A stretch of 9,241 bases of DNA, from positions 1 to 9,241 of the forward strand of contig CAKQBP010000042.1 in the NCBI GenBank assembly GCA_934216375.1, given 5' to 3'. The translations under genes were made by a program, and so were the position numbers. How positions within the stretch are numbered: position 1 is the first letter of the stretch; the number at the start of each line of letters is the position of its first letter. This stretch comes from an uncultured Veillonella sp. GTDB taxonomy: Bacteria > Bacillota > Negativicutes > Veillonellales > Veillonellaceae. The notes beneath the pieces are model-generated. The model ran no database searches. It was not told the origin of the DNA and saw only the letters and a program-made list of their open reading frames with translations. Positions 1-8,077 of the stretch are shown piece after piece.

Positions 1-3000
1 GAGTAAATCCTTGCGTGGAACATAGCCTGCACCAAATGTGAAGCTGCGAATACCATCGAGATAACGATCAGGAACAGCACCTGTGCCATTACCACCGAGG
101 AATGAACCATGAGCAAAGTATTTATAGTCCACATAGGCATTCCAAGAGCCAGGTTTATTCATATCGGCACGACCAACATCAAAGCGCAATGCCCAGAAAT
201 GAGGTACACCACCTATATCACGACCCTTGATATCGAATTGAGCAGATCCAGCCTTATGTTCATAATGAGTATTGCCATTCATGAAGCGACCAAAGTCACT
301 ACGGTTTTGTCCATAGTCGAAGGAAATACTTACATTATGATTTAATTGATACTTAGCTCCAACACCGAAAATATTAGCCATATTGTTAAATTCATGCGCT
401 TCTGTAGCATTACCATTCGCCGTATAGAAGCGATAGTCACTACCGCCAAAGGAGCGCAAGTACCATGCAGCTAAGCCAAGTCGAGGTGTTACCATATGTT
501 TAACTTGAACATAGGCAGCCTTTTCAATTGGTGGAATTGTATCCCGCTCCAATACGACACCTATTGAAGGAATAACAGCACCTGTATATTTTCCTAACGC
601 CTCTCTCGGCAAACGACTGTTGCCGTCCGCTTTTTCAAGCATTCGAGCCAAGCTATTAAAGTACGAAGCTATCATAGAAGGATAATAGGCACTTCCTTTT
701 ACGTTAATAAGACCGGACGTGCCGGAGTCGTTAATATCAACGACATTTGCCTTATAAATAGACTCGTCCAGCCCATCAAAGGCATTATCTTCAAATTTCA
801 TCGTATATGAATTATTACCGAAACTATAGGTTGCTATATCTTTCGCCTTGGCACGATACGCCTCTACGATAGCCGCCTTATTCTGATTGTACCAATTTGA
901 AATAAACGGTTTTCCTCCATTAGCAAGAACAGAGGTATCACTCAACTTCATTTCAAACAATGGGTTTTTCTTATCAAGCCCAATAGTTCCCGGTGCGATT
1001 TTCTGAGTGAAAGTACGTTCGTCTTCATACCATTGTTCATCATCTTCATCATAGTATCGCGATTTATAAGAATACGTTACTGACACATCCGGCATCTTAA
1101 TCGATACAGTCTGTTTAGCCGCATCCGCACCATAAGCTTTCACCGCGATTTCCTGCATCCGGCGCAACACATCAAACTGCGCAGCTCGCAACGGTTCCCG
1201 TTCTTTCGCCACACGAGCTTCCACATCCGGCAAAGATGCTTCCAACTTTGCCAACTCCGCTTTTAATGGAGCCAGTTGATCCGCGGACATGCCGTCAATA
1301 AATTCTTTAGACCAGATATCGGAAGTCATATCGTCGATTTTCTTCTTTAATGTACCTACCTCCGCATCTAAGATGCCTTCCTTATCGCGCAAGGCTTTTA
1401 ATTGCTGGTAGAAATTAATAGTATTCCCTGCGTTTGGTACGATGAGTTCCTTATTGGCACCGTCCGAATCCATAGTAACACCTAAGAATTCCTCCACCGT
1501 TGGAACCCGTTTAAAATGCGTATAAATAGCATGAGTATAAGCACTGTCGCTAATTCCCGTACTATGTTTAAAGGTCCCTACACCGATACGGACTTGAGTA
1601 TTCTTATTCGTCCAAACACTACGAAGGCCGTCATATTCTTTATTAAACCAATAACCTGTAACCCCCATAGATTCAGTAATACGACCAACACTATGATCCC
1701 ATTTAGAACCGTGATGTGTTACATCTAGTTCTTCGAGACGTTGATGATTAAAACCTTTAGAGCCTTCTGTTTCATGACTGCTATCTACACCAGCTTGGCC
1801 AGAAGCACTACCCACAACACGTACATTCGTATTATCGTTAATACGAGCATCGACACCGACACGTATACGTTGATTCAAGCCATGTTCCTTGCGGTCCGCC
1901 AGATTCTTTGCGGCCTCGTCGGACACGTAACTTGTAGTCGTCACCCGCGTAGCAGGACGATCGGATCCAAGATGACTGTCATTACGTACACGATAATCAC
2001 CTACAAGTTCCATACCTCGTTTTCTGTCTGTATCGAAAGGACGCGTAATAAAATCCTGCAGCATAACCGGAGGTAACGATTCAAACTGCTCCTTCGTAAG
2101 TTTCGTTTTACTTTCACCTGAACCGAAACCGAATTTCATATTTAATCCGATACGATATACTCGAGCCGATAAAGCCCGATCATCATCACGATGATTAAAG
2201 AGATTATCAATACCGAAATAGATTCGCGAATCCTTATCAATCTTCTTTTGAATCATCAAATTCCATATGCCGTAAGTTTTATGTTCATACATATCGGCGG
2301 TTTTTCTATTATTCAAATTATATCTGATAACGGAACGATCGGAATTATTAGGATCAATATAAGATACCATATAATTACCGCCACCAGACAAGGAGTTACT
2401 ATCCAGCATATGAATATAATAATCGCCCCACAGACTACCGCTCCATCCGCTAGCCTTATCCTCAAAATCCACACCGATATCCACTTTATGACGAGGTTTA
2501 TCCAGTAATTCACGAGGCATATCTTTATCGCTCTTATTAAGCGCTCGTAAATACGTATATCCCAAACGGGCCTTCCAGTGTTTATTCAAAGTTTGTTTAA
2601 CTTCAAATTGAAGTCCCGTAATTTGGGCCTTGCCGATATTACGGAAACTGTAAATCATATCTGGTGCATGAGCAAATTTCGCCGCTCCATATGTGGTAGA
2701 TTCATCATACTGAGGATAAAAATCCATCAAATATCCCGTATTGTAAATCGACATATAATTCCGAATATTATTATGGAATACGGTTACTTTACCATAGGTA
2801 TTTTTATTTTCCCCTTCCAAAGAGAGGTCGAAATTCATGGATTTCTCTGGTTTAAGGTTCGGATTTCCGACCCAATACCAACCTAATCGGGCTTCACCGC
2901 CACCGATTGTGGCATTTGTAATATTCGGACCATACATTTCCCAGTTATAATACAGCTCGCCCATACCAGGTTCCGTATAACTGGTACCCACATTAGCCTT

Positions 3001-4905
3001 TAATCTGCGGTGTACATTTCCATGTACATTGTGAGTCATGCCGAAATTAAAAGACCAGTTAGAGCCGAATAAATCACTATGATCCAGTCTTATAATTGGT
3101 GATAAAGTAGTATTTTTATTAACCTGCCACGTATCCTGAATAAAGAAATTCTGTTTCTTGATCTCCGCACGTCCTGCGGTCTGTTGATTAACGCGTTTTA
3201 AATATTCTTCTTTAAAATAAGCTCCGTTTAATTTCAACTTCGTAGAATCAAAATCCGGTACGGCGCCATAGTAAAAGCTCGGTAAATAGGCATCATAAAG
3301 TGCTGGATAATACTTACCGTTTTCATCTTTTCGGCCCTCCTTATTAAAATGATAGTCTTCAATAAATTCTTTATTCTCCGCTAATAAACGTTTAGCAAAC
3401 TGCTGATATCGCGCATAAGCTTCAGGATTCCGTTTTTTCAGCGTACGCTCCGTCACGGGGCCGTCCACAAGCCCCATTGCGGCCGCTGAATCAATTCCCG
3501 CTTGAGGATCCAAATATTGAAGATATTCTTCGTAAGTAAATTCCGGCAATGTATTTGGCTTGCTTTTATCTCCGTTATACCACTCCTTCTCCTTATTCCA
3601 CTGCTCTACACCGGCCTCGTTTTTTCTGAAAGAATGGTCATAAATTGTGGATGAAGGAACACCGTTTTTTACCGCCAGACTTTTATCGTAATCCCAGGGA
3701 TCGATATGCCGTTTATAAGTATGAGGCGCATTTTTTAGTCTGCTACCTTCGCCTGTCTCCCGTATAAACCCCATGCCATAAGACAAGAGATGTTTCTTAT
3801 TGACTTGTGTATCAGCCCCGAGTGTTATGCTCCATTGACGATGATCTACATTATCCACATAGTTTAATGTATTTTTTCCTTCATAGGTACTGTTCCCATA
3901 GTCACTAGTTAATGTTACATCATCTTCTTTGGTCCGCGTATAATTCAGTTCCACTTTCCACGAACTCTTATTGTCCTGACCAGTATACGTCAAATTAAGA
4001 TTATTCCTATCTAAATCCCGTTTGTAATGAACCTGAGGTTCCAAATAGGAAGTACTGCGCTTTACATATCGTTCCAAGTCTTCATTATACCTATCAATAC
4101 GGACTCCCAAAGACTGTTTATCATTAATATCATACGTAGCGGCCAAACCTATATTGGAATTTGTACCGTAATATCGTAGGGAATTCTTTAAAAACCCGTG
4201 GTCTTCATCATTGGTCATAGCGCTGATACGACGCCGCTCGCTAGCATAAATAGGCATAATATCACGTTTACTACCGTGAATATTAACTTTTAACTTACCT
4301 AATGAGCCAGAATCAGCGCGCATAAAGAAATTGGAAAACGGTACGATATCACCGTCGCCTTTAGTTCTACGACCTTCCGCATTAAACTGAAGGCCAGCGG
4401 TTTTACGCGGTTTATTGGTAATAACATTGATAACACCACCGATGGCATCGGATCCGTATTTAGCACTGGCTGCACCTTGGATAATTTCTATACGTTCCAC
4501 ATTTTCTGTACCGAGACGTTGTAATTCATCACCAGCACCTTGATATTTGGCAAGGTCGCCCATCACAGGCTGTCCATCCACAAGAATCAAGGTATGACGA
4601 GGATCCGCTCCACGGATAGATACGCCGACACGCCCCATCGAATCGACGGTTCTAGATACGCCAGTTTCGGAAAATACAATATCTTCTACGGATTTTGCCT
4701 GCTTTTTGACAATATCCTTCTTCGTGATAATCGTCGTCTGCTGAGACTCTTGTTTTGCCTGCTCTTCAGCCCATGTACCGCGAACATGAACCACATCGGT
4801 TGTTACAGTCGCATTGTCCGCCATAACCACCGGCATTTGTAACCAGCACGCTACTGCACAGGATAGTATGACATATCTCCTTGCCCGCACCCAACTCCTA
4901 TTCAT
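1..4905 (-). CDS. TonB-dependent receptor fused to a porin-like second barrel (3' end outside window)
   Basis: An outer-membrane receptor for active uptake of a scarce ligand, probably an iron chelate, heme or cobalamin. The frame is open for 1635 codons from ATG at 4905 (GGAGG 7 nt upstream) to the window edge. Residues 1-29 form a signal peptide ending VMA. DVVHV near 37-41 could be the TonB box. The plug (about 56-160) contains SIRG (96-99), LVDGQPV (108-114) and VERIEIIQGA (136-145). A barrel follows, with a long non-barrel insertion (about 390-553) and the C-terminal-half motif GNPNLKPE (680-687). It ends in a final-strand-like segment, IGLNMKFGF, near 919-927. A linker (929-955) joins it in frame to a second region (957 onward) resembling Negativicutes porins: strands to about 1150, a helical insertion with a coiled coil (about 1164-1258), then strands from about 1462 including GSWNAYVDYKYF. 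Typical TonB receptors have 650-800 residues. By comparison with such porins about 40 residues are missing at the 3' end. The ligand cannot be read from sequence. Family call is firm; the second barrel is inference from resemblance. Confidence 0.93.
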   Translation of the reverse strand, partial: MNRSWVRARRYVILSCAVACWLQMPVVMADNATVTTDVVHVRGTWAEEQAKQESQQTTIITKKDIVKKQAKSVEDIVFSETGVSRTVDSMGRVGVSIRGADPRHTLILVDGQPVMGDLAKYQGAGDELQRLGTENVERIEIIQGAASAKYGSDAIGGVINVITNKPRKTAGLQFNAEGRRTKGDGDIVPFSNFFMRADSGSLGKLKVNIHGSKRDIMPIYASERRRISAMTNDEDHGFLKNSLRYYGTNSNIGLAATYDINDKQSLGVRIDRYNEDLERYVKRSTSYLEPQVHYKRDLDRNNLNLTYTGQDNKSSWKVELNYTRTKEDDVTLTSDYGNSTYEGKNTLNYVDNVDHRQWSITLGADTQVNKKHLLSYGMGFIRETGEGSRLKNAPHTYKRHIDPWDYDKSLAVKNGVPSSTIYDHSFRKNEAGVEQWNKEKEWYNGDKSKPNTLPEFTYEEYLQYLDPQAGIDSAAAMGLVDGPVTERTLKKRNPEAYARYQQFAKRLLAENKEFIEDYHFNKEGRKDENGKYYPALYDAYLPSFYYGAVPDFDSTKLKLNGAYFKEEYLKRVNQQTAGRAEIKKQNFFIQDTWQVNKNTTLSPIIRLDHSDLFGSNWSFNFGMTHNVHGNVHRRLKANVGTSYTEPGMGELYYNWEMYGPNITNATIGGGEARLGWYWVGNPNLKPEKSMNFDLSLEGENKNTYGKVTVFHNNIRNYMSIYNTGYLMDFYPQYDESTTYGAAKFAHAPDMIYSFRNIGKAQITGLQFEVKQTLNKHWKARLGYTYLRALNKSDKDMPRELLDKPRHKVDIGVDFEDKASGWSGSLWGDYYIHMLDSNSLSGGGNYMVSYIDPNNSDRSVIRYNLNNRKTADMYEHKTYGIWNLMIQKKIDKDSRIYFGIDNLFNHRDDDRALSARVYRIGLNMKFGFGSGESKTKLTKEQFESLPPVMLQDFITRPFDTDRKRGMELVGDYRVRNDSHLGSDRPATRVTTTSYVSDEAAKNLADRKEHGLNQRIRVGVDARINDNTNVRVVGSASGQAGVDSSHETEGSKGFNHQRLEELDVTHHGSKWDHSVGRITESMGVTGYWFNKEYDGLRSVWTNKNTQVRIGVGTFKHSTGISDSAYTHAIYTHFKRVPTVEEFLGVTMDSDGANKELIVPNAGNTINFYQQLKALRDKEGILDAEVGTLKKKIDDMTSDIWSKEFIDGMSADQLAPLKAELAKLEASLPDVEARVAKEREPLRAAQFDVLRRMQEIAVKAYGADAAKQTVSIKMPDVSVTYSYKSRYYDEDDEQWYEDERTFTQKIAPGTIGLDKKNPLFEMKLSDTSVLANGGKPFISNWYNQNKAAIVEAYRAKAKDIATYSFGNNSYTMKFEDNAFDGLDESIYKANVVDINDSGTSGLINVKGSAYYPSMIASYFNSLARMLEKADGNSRLPREALGKYTGAVIPSIGVVLERDTIPPIEKAAYVQVKHMVTPRLGLAAWYLRSFGGSDYRFYTANGNATEAHEFNNMANIFGVGAKYQLNHNVSISFDYGQNRSDFGRFMNGNTHYEHKAGSAQFDIKGRDIGGVPHFWALRFDVGRADMNKPGSWNAYVDYKYFAHGSFLGGNGTGAVPDRYLDGIRSFTFGAGYVPRKDLL

Positions 4906-4912
4906 TAAATTT

Positions 4913-4917
4913 CCTCC
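4913..4917 (-). promoter_or_regulatory. Shine-Dalgarno of the receptor gene
   Basis: GGAGG on the minus strand, 7 nt before the ATG at 4905. It fixes the start, which is immediately followed by an arginine-rich signal-peptide n-region. Confidence 0.85.
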
Positions 4918-4945
4918 ACACATATATTTAACCATGCATATAAAA

Positions 4946-5013
4946 ATACACTTTACCACTACAACCAAATGACATTGAAAATCATTTACAGGTTTAATAG
5001 TAGCAAAGTGTAT
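4946..5013 (-). repeat. Long imperfect inverted repeat in the receptor leader
   Basis: Nested paired arms: 4946-4954 with 5005-5013 (ATACACTTT/AAAGTGTAT, 9 bp), 4959-4962 with 5000-5003 (4 bp), 4963-4966 with 4991-4994 (4 bp), and 4967-4972 with 4982-4987 (AAATGA/TCATTT, 6 bp). A 9-nt loop lies at 4973-4981 and the bulges are mostly on one side. Read on the minus strand, the last arm is followed by TTTTATAT, so the structure resembles a weak terminator or attenuator. It spans the predicted -10 element and the early transcript, so it could instead be an operator. Function is inferred. Confidence 0.5.
4970..4984 (-). promoter_or_regulatory. Candidate Fur box of the receptor gene (weak)
   Basis: Minus strand TGATTTTCAATGTCA agrees with the 7-1-7 Fur consensus (TGATAAT-N-ATTATCA) at 10 of 14 positions. 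It lies about 20-35 nt downstream of the predicted transcription start, where bound Fur would block elongation or initiation. The match is imperfect and the surroundings are AT-rich, so chance resemblance is possible. Iron control is nonetheless expected for such a receptor. Confidence 0.4.
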
Positions 5014-5040
5014 TATACATATCTACTCCGAATAGACCAA
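5012..5040 (-). promoter_or_regulatory. Sigma-70-type promoter of the receptor gene
   Basis: TTGGTC (5035-5040), a 17-nt spacer and a perfect TATAAT (5012-5017), read on the minus strand. Transcription would begin near 5005, giving a leader of about 100 nt that carries the dyad and Fur-like site. The poor -35 would suit dependence on an activator such as the adjacent AraC protein. Confidence 0.6.
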
Positions 5041-5084
5041 AAATATACGTTTAGGACAATATTTAATTTTCATAGACTATCAAA

Positions 5085-5116
5085 CCTAGCCTAAAGCACA
5101 AAAATTTTTAGCTAGG
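5085..5116 (-). terminator. Possible hairpin terminator after the AraC gene
   Basis: CCTAGC (5085-5090) pairs with GCTAGG (5111-5116), extended by TAAA/TTTA across a bulged C. It lies about 20 nt beyond the AraC stop. The following minus-strand sequence is TTTGATAG, a poor T-tract, so termination would be weak. Transcription may read through into the receptor leader. A second small dyad, TAAGGTC/GACCTTA (5123-5129 and 5141-5147), surrounds the stop codon itself. Confidence 0.3.
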
Positions 5117-5137
5117 ATAATATAAGGTCCAAATTAT

Positions 5138-6028
5138 TTAGACCTTACGATAAGCACTTGGCGTTACACCAGTAGCCTCTTTAAATGCACTAGTAAACTT
5201 ACTACCATTCTCATACCCTACCGCATTAGCGATTTCTAAAATAGACTGATCTGAGTCCTGAAGCAATCGCTTTGCCGCATTAATACGACATTCTTTTAGA
5301 TACTGATGTATAGTTGTACCAAATACACCTTTAAAGCAACGTTTCAGGGTAGATGTAGGAATATCAAACTGTTCAGACAAGGAGTCAATAGTAATACGCT
5401 TCATAAACTGTGTCGATACATATTCACTTACAGCTTTTACAATATCTACCTGTTGCTTTCTATAGGTACTTCTCTTTTCAGGATTGGCTGTAGAGATAAC
5501 AGATAATAATAAAAAGATTTCAATCACTTTTAATTTAAAATAGTGCTCTTTTATTTGATCTGGCACATTATATAAACTGGAAAAAATGTGACGAACAGTT
5601 TCCGTTTCTTCCATCATCATACCAAAATCAGAATGCTCACAAAACCGATTGGCCAACTCAGTCAAATCAATTCGAGAATCACTAACAAGTGCATCTAATA
5701 CGGGTTGAGCTTTTTCAACATCTACTAATAATACAATTCCTTTAAATAATTTTGTAGGAAAGTAATTTTCATGTTGATAATCAGAGCGTATATGCCATCC
5801 TAAGGACATATCCCCTGGCCCCATATATAAATACTCACCAGATGAAAACTTGCACTCTATGCGCCCCTCTTCACAGTGATTTATAGCAAACGTCTTGGTA
5901 TGTGATTTAGCATAAAATTGAATCGTCTCTTGCTTCACATCTAGAAACATTAGATCGATACCGTCAAACACCATATACCTTGACATAGATGTTCCAGCAT
6001 GTGAAGCCGCATGATTATGTGGATTCAT
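5138..6028 (-). CDS. AraC-family transcriptional regulator (PchR/YbtA-like)
   Basis: A 296-residue DNA-binding protein. The N-terminal sensor part has the pattern INHCEEGRIE (49-58) followed by YLYMGPGDMSLG (66-77), as in PchR-type regulators that sense ferric-chelate uptake. The C-terminal AraC domain (about 193-296) has two helix-turn-helix units: about 212-234 (DSLSEQFDIPTSTLKRCF) and 261-283, with the family signature GYENGSKFTSAFKEATGVTP (271-290). The ATG at 6028 is preceded by GGTGAT. The first 14 residues are His-rich, and a second ATG at 5986 (residue 15) is a plausible alternative with a weaker ribosome site. It lies just upstream of the receptor gene on the same strand, which makes the receptor its probable target. 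Its own promoter carries a Fur-like box. Family is certain; the ligand and target are inferred. Confidence 0.92.
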   Translation of the reverse strand: MNPHNHAASHAGTSMSRYMVFDGIDLMFLDVKQETIQFYAKSHTKTFAINHCEEGRIECKFSSGEYLYMGPGDMSLGWHIRSDYQHENYFPTKLFKGIVLLVDVEKAQPVLDALVSDSRIDLTELANRFCEHSDFGMMMEETETVRHIFSSLYNVPDQIKEHYFKLKVIEIFLLLSVISTANPEKRSTYRKQQVDIVKAVSEYVSTQFMKRITIDSLSEQFDIPTSTLKRCFKGVFGTTIHQYLKECRINAAKRLLQDSDQSILEIANAVGYENGSKFTSAFKEATGVTPSAYRKV

Positions 6029-6079
6029 ACTATCACCATATACACAAATACCATAAACATAAATTAATAATATTATATT

Positions 6080-6108
6080 ATAGTATACTTATTGATAGTC
6101 ATTGTCAA
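6080..6108 (-). promoter_or_regulatory. Sigma-70-type promoter of the AraC gene
   Basis: Perfect TTGACA (6103-6108), a 17-nt spacer and TACTAT (6080-6085), on the minus strand. The overlapping TATACT and TATAAT hexamers just beside it give other spacings. The AraC start codon is about 55 nt downstream. Confidence 0.7.
6093..6107 (-). promoter_or_regulatory. Candidate Fur box in the AraC promoter
   Basis: Minus strand TGACAATGACTATCA matches the 7-1-7 Fur consensus (TGATAAT-N-ATTATCA) at 12 of 14 positions. It lies between the -35 and -10 elements, where a bound repressor would exclude RNA polymerase. This is the best Fur-like match seen in the window and implies iron repression of the regulator. 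Confidence 0.6.
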
Positions 6109-6210
6109 CTTTTAAATAGTAATAATTCATTTTACTTTCAAAAATATAAGTTAGCTCATTGTAGTAATATGAAACAATTACAATCATCGCTAGAAGTTGT
6201 GCTGGGTACT

Positions 6211-6260
6211 ATAAAATAAGCCTCATGAATTAAACTGTAAGAATTTAATTCATGAGGCTA
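6211..6260 (-). terminator. Intrinsic terminator of the PTS/DUF454 operon
   Basis: A perfect 16-bp stem: AGCCTCATGAATTAAA at 6219-6234 pairs with 6244-6259 around a 9-nt loop. On the minus strand it is followed by TTATTTTAT, and it lies 26 nt past the DUF454 stop codon. On the plus strand no T-tract follows, so it acts in one direction. It separates the PTS operon from the AraC gene. Positions 6109-6210 between it and the AraC promoter hold nothing recognisable. Confidence 0.8.
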
Positions 6261-6285
6261 TATTCAAAACTACGGATATAAATTC

Positions 6286-6681
6286 CTATTTTTTTGTTTT
6301 TATAATAAAAGCTAATGCTATGATATGAGCGACCCATATAATGCCCATAACAATAAGAGCAATAGGCATATCTTGACTAAAATAGGCACCAATTGTCATT
6401 ATGGCACTAACGGATATGAGAATGGACAACTTTGTCCGCAATGTCAACGCTTTATCGCGTTCATAAGCAGCAACAGTCTTTTGATATAAACTAGACGCCA
6501 AAAATATTTTATGGAGTCGTTCAGATCCACGAGCCAAACAAAATAACGTTAGCATATAAAAAGGAACTGTTGGCAATAGTGGTAGTACGATACCTGCTGT
6601 ACCAAGGGCAAAACTTATGGCCCCAATAGTCAGGAATACATATCGAACAACTACATTACGATGTTGCTCAGTTGTCTTCAT
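6286..6681 (-). CDS. DUF454 (YbaN-like) small inner-membrane protein
   Basis: A 131-residue membrane protein of the DUF454/YbaN family, whose function is not established. The family core is visible as GTAGIVLPLLPTVPF (27-41), then LFCLARGSERLHK (46-58) and a basic stretch near 75-84. Hydrophobic segments lie at about 12-34, 36-50, 84-101 and 106-127, suggesting four membrane passes or re-entrant parts. Length is normal for the family. The start ATG shares one base with the TAA stop of the EIIC gene (TAATG), with AGAGGA just upstream, so its translation is probably coupled to EIIC. Being last in a PTS operon hints at a link with that transporter, but DUF454 genes occur in many contexts. Confidence 0.88.
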   Translation of the reverse strand: MKTTEQHRNVVVRYVFLTIGAISFALGTAGIVLPLLPTVPFYMLTLFCLARGSERLHKIFLASSLYQKTVAAYERDKALTLRTKLSILISVSAIMTIGAYFSQDMPIALIVMGIIWVAHIIALAFIIKTKK

Positions 6682-8048
6682 TAATCCTCTTCTACATAAT
6701 TAATAACTTTACTTTTTGTTTTAATAAAGTTAGGAATAATAAGTACTAAAGCAGCAATAGCTACAATGCCATAAATACCAGCCATACCTACCCATTCATA
6801 TGCATTACCTAATACAAGACCCATTACTGCAAAGTCTGCATCACCAAAGGTTGTATTTTGGAAGCCTAATTGACCAAGAACTGGCAACGCCAAAGCTGGC
6901 AAGAATGTAATAGCCAAACCATTTAGGAAAGCACCTACTGCTGCACCACGACGGCCACCAGTAGCATTGCCATAAATACCTGCAGTGGCACCACAGAAGA
7001 AGTGCGGTACAAGACCAGGAATAATTAAAACGCCACCTACAGCACCAAGGATAAGCATACCGATAATACCACCGATAAAGGAACTAAGGAATCCTAATAC
7101 CACTGCAGTTGGAGCATAGGTGAAGAATACGGCACAATCTACAGCTGGAATTGCATTAGGGATAATTTTTGTAGCAATGCCTTGGAATGCAGGGATTAAA
7201 TCACCTAAGATCATTCGTACACCAGAGTATACGATTGTTACACCAACAGCAAAGTTCATAGCACTCATAACAGCGTATAAATATGGGCTCATATCTCCGG
7301 ATAAAGTGGCTACAAACTCGGAACCTGCCGCAAAAGCCGCAATTAAATAGAATACAATCATAGTCAATGCGGTAGATAATGTTGAGTCCCGTAAAAAGCC
7401 CAATTTTTCTGGTATTTCAATATCTTCTGTACTATCTTCAGCTTTCCCAACATATTTGGCAACCCAAGCTGATAAATAGTAGCCTAAACTACCAAAATGG
7501 CCAATGGCAATTTCATCACCATCTGTCACTTTAGATGTATAACTTTGACCAATAGCTGGAGAAATAGCAGACCAAGCACCCATTAAGAAACCACCTACAA
7601 GTATGAGTTCCATACCAGATAACCCTGCTGTACCAAGTACGGCAGACATAAGGCATGCCATAAATAAGCTGTGATGACCTGTTAAAAATACATATTTAAA
7701 CTTGGTGAAACGTGCAATACATAAGTTCATCAATAAGCCTACAACAAGAATAGACATTGTTTCAACGCCAAGTACCTTTTGTGCAACAGCTACAATAGCT
7801 TCATTATTTGGCACTACACCAGTAATATGGAATCCATGTTCAATCATTTTCCCCAAAGGGTCAAGATTGCTAACGATAACACCCGCACCTGCAGCTAACA
7901 TTAAATACCCGAGAATAGGTTTTAATGTGCCCGTCATTATTTTATGAAACGGACGTTTCAAGGCGATCAAGCCTATACATGACATAATACCAATCAAAAG
8001 TGCCGGTTGAGACAGCACATCACGCAAGAACTCTAATACCATTTCCAT
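6681..8048 (-). CDS. ulaA: PTS L-ascorbate-type EIIC membrane component (UlaA-like)
   Basis: The membrane channel of a phosphotransferase system of the ascorbate family, which carries the substrate inward for phosphorylation by EIIB. At 455 residues it is close to E. coli UlaA (about 465). UlaA-like features are the N-terminal QPALLIGIMSCIGLIALKRP (14-33), LKPILGYLMLAAGAGVIVS (42-60) before NLDPLG, FKYVFLTGHH (117-126), and LGFLRDSTLSTALTM (216-230). Many hydrophobic segments span the length, consistent with the multi-pass fold. The ATG at 8048 has GGAGG 7 nt upstream; ATG at codon 3 is a less well-placed alternative. It lies 29 nt after EIIB and overlaps the DUF454 start by one base. L-ascorbate is the likely substrate from family identity, but related acid sugars cannot be excluded. 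The symbol reflects family, not proven function. Confidence 0.9.
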   Translation of the reverse strand: MEMVLEFLRDVLSQPALLIGIMSCIGLIALKRPFHKIMTGTLKPILGYLMLAAGAGVIVSNLDPLGKMIEHGFHITGVVPNNEAIVAVAQKVLGVETMSILVVGLLMNLCIARFTKFKYVFLTGHHSLFMACLMSAVLGTAGLSGMELILVGGFLMGAWSAISPAIGQSYTSKVTDGDEIAIGHFGSLGYYLSAWVAKYVGKAEDSTEDIEIPEKLGFLRDSTLSTALTMIVFYLIAAFAAGSEFVATLSGDMSPYLYAVMSAMNFAVGVTIVYSGVRMILGDLIPAFQGIATKIIPNAIPAVDCAVFFTYAPTAVVLGFLSSFIGGIIGMLILGAVGGVLIIPGLVPHFFCGATAGIYGNATGGRRGAAVGAFLNGLAITFLPALALPVLGQLGFQNTTFGDADFAVMGLVLGNAYEWVGMAGIYGIVAIAALVLIIPNFIKTKSKVINYVEED

Positions 8049-8077
8049 GGCACTACCTCCTATATAATTGTTACATA

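Noticed and set aside
2100..2160. A frameshift or missed stop splitting the receptor from the porin-like part
   Set aside because: Codon-by-codon reading across 2119-2139 stays in frame with no stop, and both sides give sensible barrel sequence. A sequencing error cannot be wholly excluded, so it is listed as a test under the fusion finding.
109..2886. Several plus-strand open frames of 66-111 codons opposite the receptor gene
   Set aside because: They lie antisense to a continuous coding frame with clear domain motifs, their translations are low-complexity (Ile/Thr/His-rich), and they resemble no family.
5989..6219. A plus-strand frame of 76 codons across the AraC promoter
   Set aside because: It overlaps the AraC start, its promoter and Fur-like box, has no good ribosome site, and its composition reflects AT-rich intergenic DNA.
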